From assembly GCF_000378345.1 (NCBI RefSeq), contig NZ_KB899546.1, positions 375,523 to 439,522 on the forward strand: 64,000 nt of DNA, given 5' to 3'. Both the position numbers and the translations under genes were made by a program. How positions within the stretch are numbered: the first letter of the stretch is position 1; the number at the start of each line of letters is the position of its first letter. The notes under the pieces were generated by a model. The model searched no databases, was not told where the DNA came from, and saw nothing but the letters and a program-made list of their open reading frames with translations. Positions 57,130 to 64,000 of this stretch are shown here, one piece after another. Source of the stretch: Hirschia maritima DSM 19733 (GTDB taxonomy: Bacteria > Pseudomonadota > Alphaproteobacteria > Caulobacterales > Hyphomonadaceae).

Positions 57130-58734
57130 ATGAAACACTTTATGATCGGAGCGAGCGCTCTTGCTCTTCTTGCAGCATGTGGTGCGGATGACGAGCCAAA
57201 AGATAAAGCCGGTGCCGCGGTAGAAAAATCTCTGAAGTCAGGAAAATTTGAAGAGATTGAGCTTCCGAAACTAAAGTTTAAAGCAAAAGATTACGGTCAA
57301 ACTGCTGAAGTACTTGCCGCATTAAAGTTGGACGGTGAAGCAAACGAATTGATTTCATTCGCTGACACTTCAAGCGCAGATGGTGGTGCGGTCTTTAATA
57401 ATGTTGAGATCAAACCTCAAAATGAAGATGGGCCAGCGCTTATTGCCAAAGCTATGACATTTGACGGTCTAAACATGACAGATGCGGGACCATCTTTCGA
57501 CCGTTTGGTGCTTTCAGAATTGTCTATGGTAGATGAAGAAGAGGGTGTGAACCTTTCTATTGGTGATGTTTCAATTGTAGAACCGAATGAAGCTGCTTCA
57601 GCGTTTTTTGCTTCTCTGATTCGCGGAGAAGAGCCAGAAGATGTTGCACCATTCAGTGAATGGGCATTTGACCGTTTGTCATTGTCTAATCTTTCATTGG
57701 CGGCTGCACCTAAGGATGAAGAAGGCGCAATTTCAGCGTCTATCGGCGAATTGGCAATCGGTTCACTAGTAGATTCTGTTGCTGGTCAAACATTATTCTC
57801 TGACTTGAAAATTGATTTTGACATTCCCGATAGTGGTGACTTCCCAATCAAAGGAAGCATGAAATTAGACAGTTTGAGTATGTCTAACCTTCAAGCAGCA
57901 TTCTTGGAAACATTTGCTGAAGCTGGCTCTGATCCTGATAAATTGGCTCAATTGAACTCTGCCCTGATGGGAAGCTATACAAGTCCAATCGATCAAGGGT
58001 TTGACCAAAGTGTCATGAAAGGGCTTTCGCTCGATCTTTCAGGTCTAAGCTTCTCAATGCCTAAAGCTGCAACAAAAGTTGTGCGCAATAAAGACGGGAT
58101 TGCCACTGGTCTTGTGAGCCCAAAGACAGTGTTTAAATTGTCAGCAGATGCTGAAGCTGGTGAGTTAGGTGCGCAGCTTGCTCAGGGACTTGCAATGCTT
58201 GATTACACAGACCTTGAGTTTGGTATTGAAGCAAAAGCATCATACGACCCAGAGACCAAAGAAACTCGATACACAGACTACGTAATCGATATGAAAGATG
58301 GTTTCTCATTGTCGTTCAATGGTGGAATGCTAAACCTTCTGGATGTTATGAAGCAGGCGTCTTCCTCTGATAATCCAGAAACGAGCATGGCAGCATTTGG
58401 TGACTTGAAACTTTCTGACATGGAAATTTCTCTTGAAGACAAGTCTTTGTTGGACCGCGGTTTCAAAGTTGCAGCTCAGATGCAAGGAATGGAAGCCAGT
58501 CAATTGAAGAGTATGGCTAGCGGAATCCTTGCAATGGGAACAATGCAAGCCAGCCAATCAGGCGTTGATATGGAATTGGTCAATCAGACTGTGAACGCTC
58601 TGACTTCTTTCATCGAAGATTCAGGTACATTGACAATTAAACTAGATCCTGACGCTCCACTCTCTATGGCTGATCTGGAAAACCCAGAGAGCATGACAGT
58701 TGAGGCTCTAGGTTTTTCGGCTGAAACAAAATAA
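57130..58734 (+). CDS. large predicted lipoprotein of unknown function
   Basis: 534 residues. The lipobox is LAAC in MKHFMIGASALALLAACG. ATG 57130 has AGGGA seven bases upstream; an ATG two codons earlier is too close. The mature protein is acidic and beta-rich, with repeated short motifs of the LSxLSL/LSMxD type (LVLSELSMVDEEEGVNLSIG, LSNLSLAAAP, MKLDSLSMSNL, LSLDLSGLSFSM, LKLSDMEISLEDKS) which suggest a long beta-repeat or AsmA-like stack. No family recognised. It ends at a strong terminator. Confidence 0.7.
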   Translation: MKHFMIGASALALLAACGADDEPKDKAGAAVEKSLKSGKFEEIELPKLKFKAKDYGQTAEVLAALKLDGEANELISFADTSSADGGAVFNNVEIKPQNEDGPALIAKAMTFDGLNMTDAGPSFDRLVLSELSMVDEEEGVNLSIGDVSIVEPNEAASAFFASLIRGEEPEDVAPFSEWAFDRLSLSNLSLAAAPKDEEGAISASIGELAIGSLVDSVAGQTLFSDLKIDFDIPDSGDFPIKGSMKLDSLSMSNLQAAFLETFAEAGSDPDKLAQLNSALMGSYTSPIDQGFDQSVMKGLSLDLSGLSFSMPKAATKVVRNKDGIATGLVSPKTVFKLSADAEAGELGAQLAQGLAMLDYTDLEFGIEAKASYDPETKETRYTDYVIDMKDGFSLSFNGGMLNLLDVMKQASSSDNPETSMAAFGDLKLSDMEISLEDKSLLDRGFKVAAQMQGMEASQLKSMASGILAMGTMQASQSGVDMELVNQTVNALTSFIEDSGTLTIKLDPDAPLSMADLENPESMTVEALGFSAETK

Positions 58735-58756
58735 GTCCAATTGAATAAATAAAGAA

Positions 58757-58788
58757 AAGGCCGGCAAGTTAAATTGCCGGCCTTTTTT
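58757..58788. terminator. bidirectional intrinsic terminator between convergent genes
   Basis: AAGGCCGGCAA (58757-58767) pairs perfectly with TTGCCGGCCTT (58774-58784), followed by T's on the plus strand and preceded by A's, so it may also serve the minus-strand SCO1 gene. Confidence 0.92.
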
Positions 58789-58812
58789 AATTTGATATAT
58801 GTGGAATGAATA

Positions 58813-59433
58813 TTAGCTGAGCTCAGCAATACATTTTGCGACATCAGCAGGCGTATCCTGAGATGTGAAAAACGTCTTAAGTTTCCAATCTTCATCCATG
58901 AGATAGAGAATAGAAAGATGATCCATCGTATAGCCTAAAGTGCTATCGGGATCTTCAATCCGTTTATAGCTGGTCTTAAAGCCGTCTGCGACCGATTTGA
59001 TCGACTCTTCGGTTCCTGTGAGACCAATCATGTCTTCTGGAAACCCATTGCTTTCTACATATAGAGCAAGCGTTTCAGGTGTGTCCTGTTCGGGGTCTAC
59101 AGAAATGAGCAATGTTCTCGGTTTCTCGACACCTTCAGGAAGTAAGTCCATTGCTGCGCCAGCTACTGAAAGAGAAAAAGGGCATACGTCAGGGCAATTG
59201 GTGAAACCAAAATAGACTAAAGAGTCTTTCCCCTTATAGTCATCTTGAGTGACTTCAATTCCATTGTGGTCAATCAGCGTGAAAGGACCACCAATGTTGT
59301 CGTACGCGCGTGAGGAGCATGAAGAGCTACCACCCGAGGAACCTGCTGTCGCTTGCGTTTCGTTTGTACGTGGCCCGCAAGCACTCACAAGTAAAGCGAT
59401 TGCAAAGGCAGATGTGAGAAGTTGTTTTTTCAT
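58813..59433 (-). CDS. SCO1/SenC-family copper chaperone (lipoprotein)
   Basis: 206 residues with lipobox VSAC (Cys19) and a thioredoxin-like fold. Copper ligands are Cys80 and Cys84 in FTNCPDVCPF and a later His in MDHLSILYLMD. SCO1 proteins help insert copper into the CuA site of cytochrome c oxidase. It is divergent to regB-regA, matching the linkage of senC with the redox two-component genes in Rhodobacter. Confidence 0.92.
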   Translation of the reverse strand: MKKQLLTSAFAIALLVSACGPRTNETQATAGSSGGSSSCSSRAYDNIGGPFTLIDHNGIEVTQDDYKGKDSLVYFGFTNCPDVCPFSLSVAGAAMDLLPEGVEKPRTLLISVDPEQDTPETLALYVESNGFPEDMIGLTGTEESIKSVADGFKTSYKRIEDPDSTLGYTMDHLSILYLMDEDWKLKTFFTSQDTPADVAKCIAELS

Positions 59434-59520
59434 GTGAGCAATATGTATTGATTGAAGATTGATGCAATAGGCGTTTAAGTCACACTTGAGCTAAACCAAA
59501 CAGAAATTATTGTCGTGACC

Positions 59521-60909
59521 ATGACTGAACATGAAAATCTTGCTGCGGGTGAGCAGCCCAATCATATAACCCCTCTGATAGATTTGGCTCCCGAAGGGTT
59601 GGCTGGAGTGGGATCCGTCTTTGGGCGAACACGTGTGCGAACACTGGTGAGCTTGAGATGGATTGCAGTGATAGGTCAGGTGTTAGCCGTTCTTTTTGTT
59701 CACTATATTCTGAAGTATGAATTGCCATTAGCTGGCTGTTTGGCTGTGATTTCTGCGTCTGCATGGGTGAATGTGATTCTGACTGCGCTGCATCCTGCGC
59801 AAAGGCTAGCAAGTCAGACTGAGACAGCGCTTCAATCAGCTTTTGATATTGTACAACTGAGTATACTGATAGGATTAACTGGAGGGCTGGATAATCCGTT
59901 TTCATTTATGATTGTAGCCCCTGTGACGGTGGCTGCTTCGCGGCTTCGACCTAGCTATGCTTTTCTCTTGTTATTATTGGGCTTTCTCAGCCTTGGCGCT
60001 TTATCACTAGTATCTGCACCGCTTCCTTGGGAAAATGGGGAGACTTTTTCTCTGCCATCTACCTATCGTTGGGGGTTGTTTGCGAGTGTAGCGATTGGCC
60101 TTGTGTTTTTTGCGGTATCAGCGTGGCGAACAGGACGTGATGAAGCTCGATTGGCTCGGGCGTTGGAAGCAGCAGAAGAAGTGCTTGCAAAAGAGCAAAG
60201 ACTTTCTGCTCTAGGTGCATTGTCTGCTGCGACGGCTCATGAACTCGGAACACCATTGGCGACTATTCATTTGGTGGCAAAAGAACTTCAGCGGGCGACT
60301 GACAAAGATAGTGACGAGTATGAAGACGTGTCTCTCATTGCGGAGCAAGCTGAGCGATGCAGAAATATTTTAGGTCAAATCTCGCGTAGAGGAGAAGCAA
60401 GCGACGCCGCGCATTCCAAATTGCCTGTGGCGGCTCTGATTAAAGAGATTTCTGAACCACATGCAGGGCTAGGAATTGATATCCATCTTTCTAGTGAGCC
60501 ATTGGGTGAGGGAAGTGAGCTTGGGGCTGAACCTGAAGTTCGACGCCGCCCAGAGATCATTCATGCTTTAGGTGCGTTTGTTGAGAACGCAGTAAGCTTT
60601 GCTGATAAAGAAGTTCATGTTGCCGCGCGTTGGTCAGAGGAAGAGTTGCGCATCTACATAATTGATGACGGCCCCGGGTTTTCAGCGACTGTGTTACCAA
60701 AGCTGGGGGAGCCATACCTTTCTCAACGCGGTGAAGATCAAATTGGAGGCGGCATGGGATTAGGTTTCTTCATTGCGCGAACTCTGCTTGAAAGAACAGG
60801 GGCTAGAATGAAACCCTATAATCGCCGTGCTCCGGCCCGGGGTGCCGTTGTTAGAATTTCATGGATGTTGAATACAATTCGCGCTGCTCCGGGGTGGAGT
60901 GAGGAATAG
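59521..60909 (+). CDS. regB: redox sensor histidine kinase RegB/PrrB/ActS
   Basis: Membrane-bound sensor that reports the redox state of the quinone pool or thiols. About 462 residues: membrane helices between about residues 40 and 200, with the quinone-binding heptapeptide GGLDNPF (about 121-127), H-box SALGALSAATAHELGTPLA (His240), the redox Cys280 in AERCRNILGQIS, and an ATPase domain with FVENAVSFA, IIDDGPGFS and GGGMGLGFFIA. ATG 59521; GTG two codons earlier is possible. Followed by regA. Confidence 0.93.
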   Translation: MTEHENLAAGEQPNHITPLIDLAPEGLAGVGSVFGRTRVRTLVSLRWIAVIGQVLAVLFVHYILKYELPLAGCLAVISASAWVNVILTALHPAQRLASQTETALQSAFDIVQLSILIGLTGGLDNPFSFMIVAPVTVAASRLRPSYAFLLLLLGFLSLGALSLVSAPLPWENGETFSLPSTYRWGLFASVAIGLVFFAVSAWRTGRDEARLARALEAAEEVLAKEQRLSALGALSAATAHELGTPLATIHLVAKELQRATDKDSDEYEDVSLIAEQAERCRNILGQISRRGEASDAAHSKLPVAALIKEISEPHAGLGIDIHLSSEPLGEGSELGAEPEVRRRPEIIHALGAFVENAVSFADKEVHVAARWSEEELRIYIIDDGPGFSATVLPKLGEPYLSQRGEDQIGGGMGLGFFIARTLLERTGARMKPYNRRAPARGAVVRISWMLNTIRAAPGWSEE

Positions 60910-61034
60910 CGAGATTGAATGCGACTTTTCGCAGGGCTTGCAAAGCTTTGGCAAAAGTCTAACCTAAGCGCGACGTGATTTGCCCAAAGAATTCAGATGC
61001 TAAATGCTCTGAGTAGGGAATAGGGAAGAAAAAA

Positions 61035-61601
61035 ATGGACGCTGAATTCAAGCCGGATGAAGTGATTGCTGGTTTAGAAGATAAGTCTTTAATGGTGCTA
61101 GATGACGATGCGCCATTCCGTGGACGTTTGGCACGCGCTTTAACTCAGCGAGGATTTACTGTTTCTGCATGTGCAACCGTAGCAGAAGCAAAAGATGTGG
61201 CCCGCTTAAATCCACCAGCGTATGCGGTTTTGGATTTACGTCTTGAAGATGGGTCAGGTTTGGATGTTGTGCAAACTCTGCATGAAAACAGAGAAGATGC
61301 TCAGGCAGTAATTCTAACTGGTTACGGAGCAATTGCGACGGCTGTGGCTGCGGTTAAAGCAGGGGCGGTAGATTATCTATCCAAGCCTGTTGATATTGAT
61401 GATGTTGTAAAAGCTCTTCTAACAAAACCAGGCGACAAGCCAGACCCGCCAGAGAATCCAATGTCGGCGGATCGCGTGCGTTGGGAACACATTCAACGCG
61501 TATATGAGTTGTGTGACCACAATGTATCAGAAACTGCTAGACGGTTGAATATGCACCGTCGGACTCTGCAGCGTATTCTCGCTAAACGCGCGCCAAGATA
61601 A
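61035..61601 (+). CDS. regA: redox response regulator RegA/PrrA/ActR
   Basis: 188 residues. Receiver domain with DDD near residue 23, phospho-acceptor Asp67 in AVLDLRLEDGSG, Thr95 in ILTGYG and Lys117 in DYLSKPVD, then the Fis-type helix-turn-helix ETARRLNMHRRTLQRILAKRAPR at the C-terminus. RegA controls redox-responsive genes of respiration and energy metabolism. A proline-rich linker separates the domains. It follows regB by 125 bp, so it may have its own promoter. Confidence 0.95.
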   Translation: MDAEFKPDEVIAGLEDKSLMVLDDDAPFRGRLARALTQRGFTVSACATVAEAKDVARLNPPAYAVLDLRLEDGSGLDVVQTLHENREDAQAVILTGYGAIATAVAAVKAGAVDYLSKPVDIDDVVKALLTKPGDKPDPPENPMSADRVRWEHIQRVYELCDHNVSETARRLNMHRRTLQRILAKRAPR

Positions 61602-61602
61602 G

Positions 61603-62148
61603 TTAGCTTTTAGTAAGTAATTTTAGGAGCAATTGAAGGTCTGTTTCATCAGTTTTTTCTGTTGTGAGCCCCAATTGCTCCAAGCCTAAATGCGCTGCAT
61701 AGAATAGCTTCGCATATTGTTTGTTCGACAAACCCATAGCTTCAAATTGTTCTTCTAAAAATCGAATACGACGTGCATCAACATCTTCCAATGTTGTTGC
61801 GACGAACTCATTTGAGCGTCCCCAATCGCGAATTGCAGGTTCAACGGCGTTTCCTCCAAATTCGGGAGGAGGGGAGCTTGCAATTGAAGCAAGTGCTTTT
61901 AAGCGATCTGTGCCTTTCTTATAGGAAGCAAGCGTCTCGATTATATCATCAGTAGCGCGCGTGCTCCACAATTCGACCATAGCGGTTTCGAATGTCTTCA
62001 AATTTTTGAAATGCCAGTAAAAAGACCCTTTTGTTGTTTTTAGCTCTCGAGCAATAGCTTCAACCCTGATGGCCGCGCGCCCACCTTGCGCCAAAGCACG
62101 AAAACCCGCTGCAATCCAATCTTCTGGGGTGAGTTTATTCTGCGTCAT
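61603..62148 (-). CDS. TetR-family transcriptional regulator
   Basis: 181 residues; the N-terminal helix-turn-helix is VEAIARELKTTKGSFYWHFKNLKTFETAMVELW. The C-terminal ligand domain is not assignable. Divergent from a small membrane protein gene; the spacer carries two palindromes (62158-62217). Its stop is one base from the stop of the convergent regA. Confidence 0.88.
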   Translation of the reverse strand: MTQNKLTPEDWIAAGFRALAQGGRAAIRVEAIARELKTTKGSFYWHFKNLKTFETAMVELWSTRATDDIIETLASYKKGTDRLKALASIASSPPPEFGGNAVEPAIRDWGRSNEFVATTLEDVDARRIRFLEEQFEAMGLSNKQYAKLFYAAHLGLEQLGLTTEKTDETDLQLLLKLLTKS

Positions 62149-62157
62149 TTCGTTTCA

Positions 62158-62217
62158 CCATACGGTAGCGTATTGACTCTTGTTAGGACTAAGCGCAAAC
62201 CATACGCAAGCGTATGG
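62158..62217. promoter_or_regulatory. two TetR-type operators
   Basis: CCATACGCAAGCGTATGG (62200-62217) is a perfect 8+8 inverted repeat with a two-base centre, and CCATACGGTAGCGTATTG (62158-62175) is a related copy. They lie between the divergent tetR and the membrane-protein gene, so they probably mediate repression of both. Confidence 0.8.
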
Positions 62218-62227
62218 AGAGATGAAA

Positions 62228-62635
62228 ATGTCTAAAACTTACTTTATTTTGTCATTGTTAATGGCAGCCACTGTTGGATTACATGTTTTTGGTGGAGGAC
62301 CTGAGTATGCAGACCCTTTTAAAGAGGTGATGCCCAATGCAGATCTAAAAGCAATGAGTTTGGTGTTGTGGCATGCCGTAACGGTAGTTTTAATTGCTGT
62401 CTCAATTGCTTACATGTGGTTGGCATATCGACCGAGTAGGGCCCTTTATGCGTTTACCACAGGTTTTCAACTCGCTTGGGCCGCATTATTTATATTCTAT
62501 GGTGTAACTATTCTGGGCGAATTTTCTACCCAACCACAATGGGTGTTGTTTACAGCGTTCCCATTGATTGCAACTTTTGCTGAATTTTCCCGACCATCAA
62601 GTCGTGGAGATAATTCAACCGCTTTTCTTGTTTAA
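62228..62635 (+). CDS. small membrane protein, TetR-controlled
   Basis: 135 residues with about four membrane helices (ILSLLMAATVGLHVF, LWHAVTVVLIAVSIAYMWL, FQLAWAALFIFYGVTILG, VLFTAFPLIATFAEF). The conserved HVFGGGPEY and WHAVT motifs suggest a small conserved family, function unknown. ATG 62228 has GGAG eight bases upstream, which itself overlaps the second operator. Expression should be under the TetR protein. Confidence 0.68.
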   Translation: MSKTYFILSLLMAATVGLHVFGGGPEYADPFKEVMPNADLKAMSLVLWHAVTVVLIAVSIAYMWLAYRPSRALYAFTTGFQLAWAALFIFYGVTILGEFSTQPQWVLFTAFPLIATFAEFSRPSSRGDNSTAFLV

Positions 62636-62747
62636 CCATGAGATGAGTTTTGTTTATTATGAAGCATGGGTGAATGACAATTTCTCAAAAATAGTGTTTA
62701 AGCCAAAATCAAACAGGAAAAACCAAGGATAAGGGTAGGTTAAATTC

Positions 62748-63221
62748 ATGGCTATTACTGAGAAAGAGATTGCTGGCGCACGTAAAGCGTGGGGCGAAGC
62801 GTTAATTGCCATCGCAAAAGCTTATGAAGCAGATGGAATTGATGGCGCGCGATCAGTTGCGAGCGATGTTTTGGACGCTGCATATGGCTACAACATGGGA
62901 GATGTGTTGTTCAAGCCAACGCTAGCAAGCGGTGAGAAAACATTCCGCCCCAGCAAAAAGGGCGCGCTTTCCTATTTTGTCGGACATGATGATGATTACC
63001 CTTTAGATGGTGGATTTGGCATCAAAGGCTGGCGTGAATGTGAGTCTGAAACATCTGCTGTCTTCATCGAAGGCGATGTTGCCATGTGGATGGGGTGGGT
63101 CACTATGACCGACAAAGATGGAAATGTAACGAAAGTAGATAAAAGCTGGGGTTACAAAAAAGATGCTGAGGGCACACTTCGTATCGTGTTGCACCATTCA
63201 TCTTTGCCTTATCAACCTTAA
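62748..63221 (+). CDS. small SnoaL/DUF4440-like cone-fold protein
   Basis: 157 residues, no signal peptide. The pattern (helical KEIAGARKAWGEALIAIAKAYEADG, DVLFKPTLA, GALSYFVG, FEGDVAMWMGWVTMTDKDGNVTKVDKSWGYKKD-like and RIVLHHSSLPYQP at the end) looks like a SnoaL or DUF4440 type cone fold, whose members are small enzymes or ligand-binding proteins. I recall such proteins as common in marine bacteria, sometimes misnamed phosphoribosyl-AMP cyclohydrolase. Function unknown. Confidence 0.6.
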   Translation: MAITEKEIAGARKAWGEALIAIAKAYEADGIDGARSVASDVLDAAYGYNMGDVLFKPTLASGEKTFRPSKKGALSYFVGHDDDYPLDGGFGIKGWRECESETSAVFIEGDVAMWMGWVTMTDKDGNVTKVDKSWGYKKDAEGTLRIVLHHSSLPYQP

Positions 63222-63237
63222 TTGGTTTTGATCTCAC

Positions 63238-63270
63238 TGACTGCCCGGGTTTTTGAAATTGGGGCAGTCA
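63238..63270. terminator. terminator-like hairpin between convergent genes
   Basis: TGACTGCCC (63238-63246) pairs perfectly with GGGCAGTCA (63262-63270) with a 15-base loop. No strong T tract follows on either strand. Confidence 0.6.
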
Positions 63271-63283
63271 TTCGTGTTTGAAA

Positions 63284-63778
63284 TTATTTCTTTTTACGTG
63301 GCTTGGGCGGATCTTCAGGCGTTGGCATGCCTGGGTTTGGGAATAAATCAAACTGACGGGGATCAGCTTTGCGCACACGAGGTTTGCGTACACTTAGGCC
63401 GAAACGCTCACGGCGTTTATCTGGGCGAGTAAAATAAATATCGTCAGTATTTTCTTCTGCGCGGGCTGCTTTTTCTTCATTTATTTTTGCATCTTCTGCC
63501 TTAGCTTCTTCATTTGAGATAGCTTTCCAGAATGTGATTGCAAAAACAGTGTCGCCTTCTTTGTCTTCATATACGTGAACAAAGCCGTTCGCACGGGCAT
63601 TGTCTGCTTTGTCGAGTGCGGCTTCGATGTCTTCTTTCGGTGGTTTGAGCCACTCCGTGATAAGGCTTACCCTGGCATCTGCTGCGGCAAATGCTTGAGC
63701 TTGAGTCGCGCACAAGGTGTTCTCATCTGAGAAAAGTGCTGAATGTGCATCTTTGGCAAGTGGATAAGATAGTCCCAT
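63284..63778 (-). CDS. conserved hypothetical protein with basic tail
   Basis: 164 residues, soluble, no signal peptide. The N-terminal half is compact (YPLAKDAHSALFSDENTL, ARVSLITEWLKPPKEDIE, FVHVYEDKEGDTVFAITFWK); the rest is charged and probably disordered, with DDIYFTRPDKRRERFG, ADPRQFDLFPNPGMPTP and a final Lys/Arg cluster. No family recognised. Confidence 0.6.
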   Translation of the reverse strand: MGLSYPLAKDAHSALFSDENTLCATQAQAFAAADARVSLITEWLKPPKEDIEAALDKADNARANGFVHVYEDKEGDTVFAITFWKAISNEEAKAEDAKINEEKAARAEENTDDIYFTRPDKRRERFGLSVRKPRVRKADPRQFDLFPNPGMPTPEDPPKPRKKK

Positions 63779-63841
63779 TTTGAAAGGGAACTCCTGTAAA
63801 TCTTCGTTTTGGTCTAGTTATATCTAAGCGTTAGGCGAGAT

Positions 63842-64000
63842 TTATGCCATAGGAGTGGTCAAGTTCTGGTAAAGACGTGATGCCGCAATTCTTGCAAATT
63901 TCAGCGTCATTGCTTTTCGGCGAGGTCCAGACAATTTATGAAGAGCTGCTTCTCGAATTATAGCGCCCCCAAACTGATCTGCTATTGCGTATCCAGTTTC
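63842..64000 (-). CDS. C-terminal end of an unidentified gene
   Basis: 52 codons and a TAA stop of a gene that begins beyond the window. The peptide contains GYAIADQFGGAIIREAALHK and a basic stretch KLSGPRRKAMTLKFARIAASRLYQN. No domain can be named. The gene is on the same strand as the preceding hypothetical gene. Confidence 0.45.
   Translation of the reverse strand, partial: ETGYAIADQFGGAIIREAALHKLSGPRRKAMTLKFARIAASRLYQNLTTPMA

Overview
The window is a piece of an alphaproteobacterial chromosome. The protein set and gene order (rpsT-dnaA-dnaN-recF-gyrB, rimP-nusA-ylxR-infB-rbfA-truB-rpsO-pnp, ubiE-ubiB next to coaBC and dut, regB/regA beside a SCO1/SenC gene, two large TonB receptors) suggest the Maricaulales/Hyphomonadaceae. 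The AT-leaning composition points to a low-GC marine member of the Hirschia type. This assignment is inference from gene content; there is no rRNA in the window, and I recognised no tRNA, CRISPR array, phage or intact insertion sequence.

Layout. 1-8.3 kb holds the end of a formimidoylglutamase-type gene, fabI, a chromosomal subclass B1 metallo-beta-lactamase lipoprotein that resembles NDM, a TonB receptor, a CatB/Vat-type acetyltransferase, uridine kinase plus a methyltransferase, and an ArsR regulator divergent from a DUF6428 gene over a clear operator. 8.3-10 kb is the least ordinary part: about 550 bp of gene-poor, dyad-rich DNA with a dispersed palindromic repeat, followed by a DUF5677-type gene. 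10-20.8 kb is a minus-strand translation and RNA-processing cluster (rimP to pnp) with a candidate leader attenuator and a very small lipoprotein gene tucked behind rbfA. 21-26.3 kb has two tandem degenerate receiver proteins, trmB, metK, fabB and fabA. 26.4-35.3 kb is mixed housekeeping and unknown genes: SH3 protein, 2-hydroxyacid dehydrogenase, lipoproteins, alpha/beta-hydrolase-fold protein, MoeB/ThiF, Pif1-like helicase, immunity-like protein and dut. 35.3-41.7 kb carries coaBC, a GFA protein, ubiB, ubiE, mutM and an enoyl-CoA hydratase. 41.8-49.2 kb is the replication-initiation cluster, with DnaA-box-like sequences upstream of dnaA. 49.5-64 kb has a second TonB receptor, a nuclease-fold protein, a CPA-type cation/proton antiporter, a YgjP-type peptidase, a large lipoprotein, SCO1, RegB/RegA, a TetR regulator with two palindromic operators, and small conserved unknowns.

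How the genes work together. Most of the window is core metabolism: fatty-acid synthesis (fabI, fabA, fabB), SAM synthesis (metK), ubiquinone biosynthesis (ubiE, ubiB), coenzyme A (coaBC), dUTP removal and 8-oxoG repair (dut, mutM), ribosome maturation, and replication start. RegB/RegA plus SCO1 is a redox-sensing and cytochrome-oxidase-assembly pair. Two genes have homologues that confer antibiotic resistance (B1 beta-lactamase and CatB/Vat acetyltransferase), yet they lie among core genes with no mobile-element trace.

I did not find one large undescribed multi-gene system. The best leads are the NDM-like enzyme, the tandem pseudo-receivers, the dyad-rich segment at 8345-8898, the perfect hairpin formed by the 3' end of mutM, and hairpins that overlap the ribosome binding sites of metK and dut.
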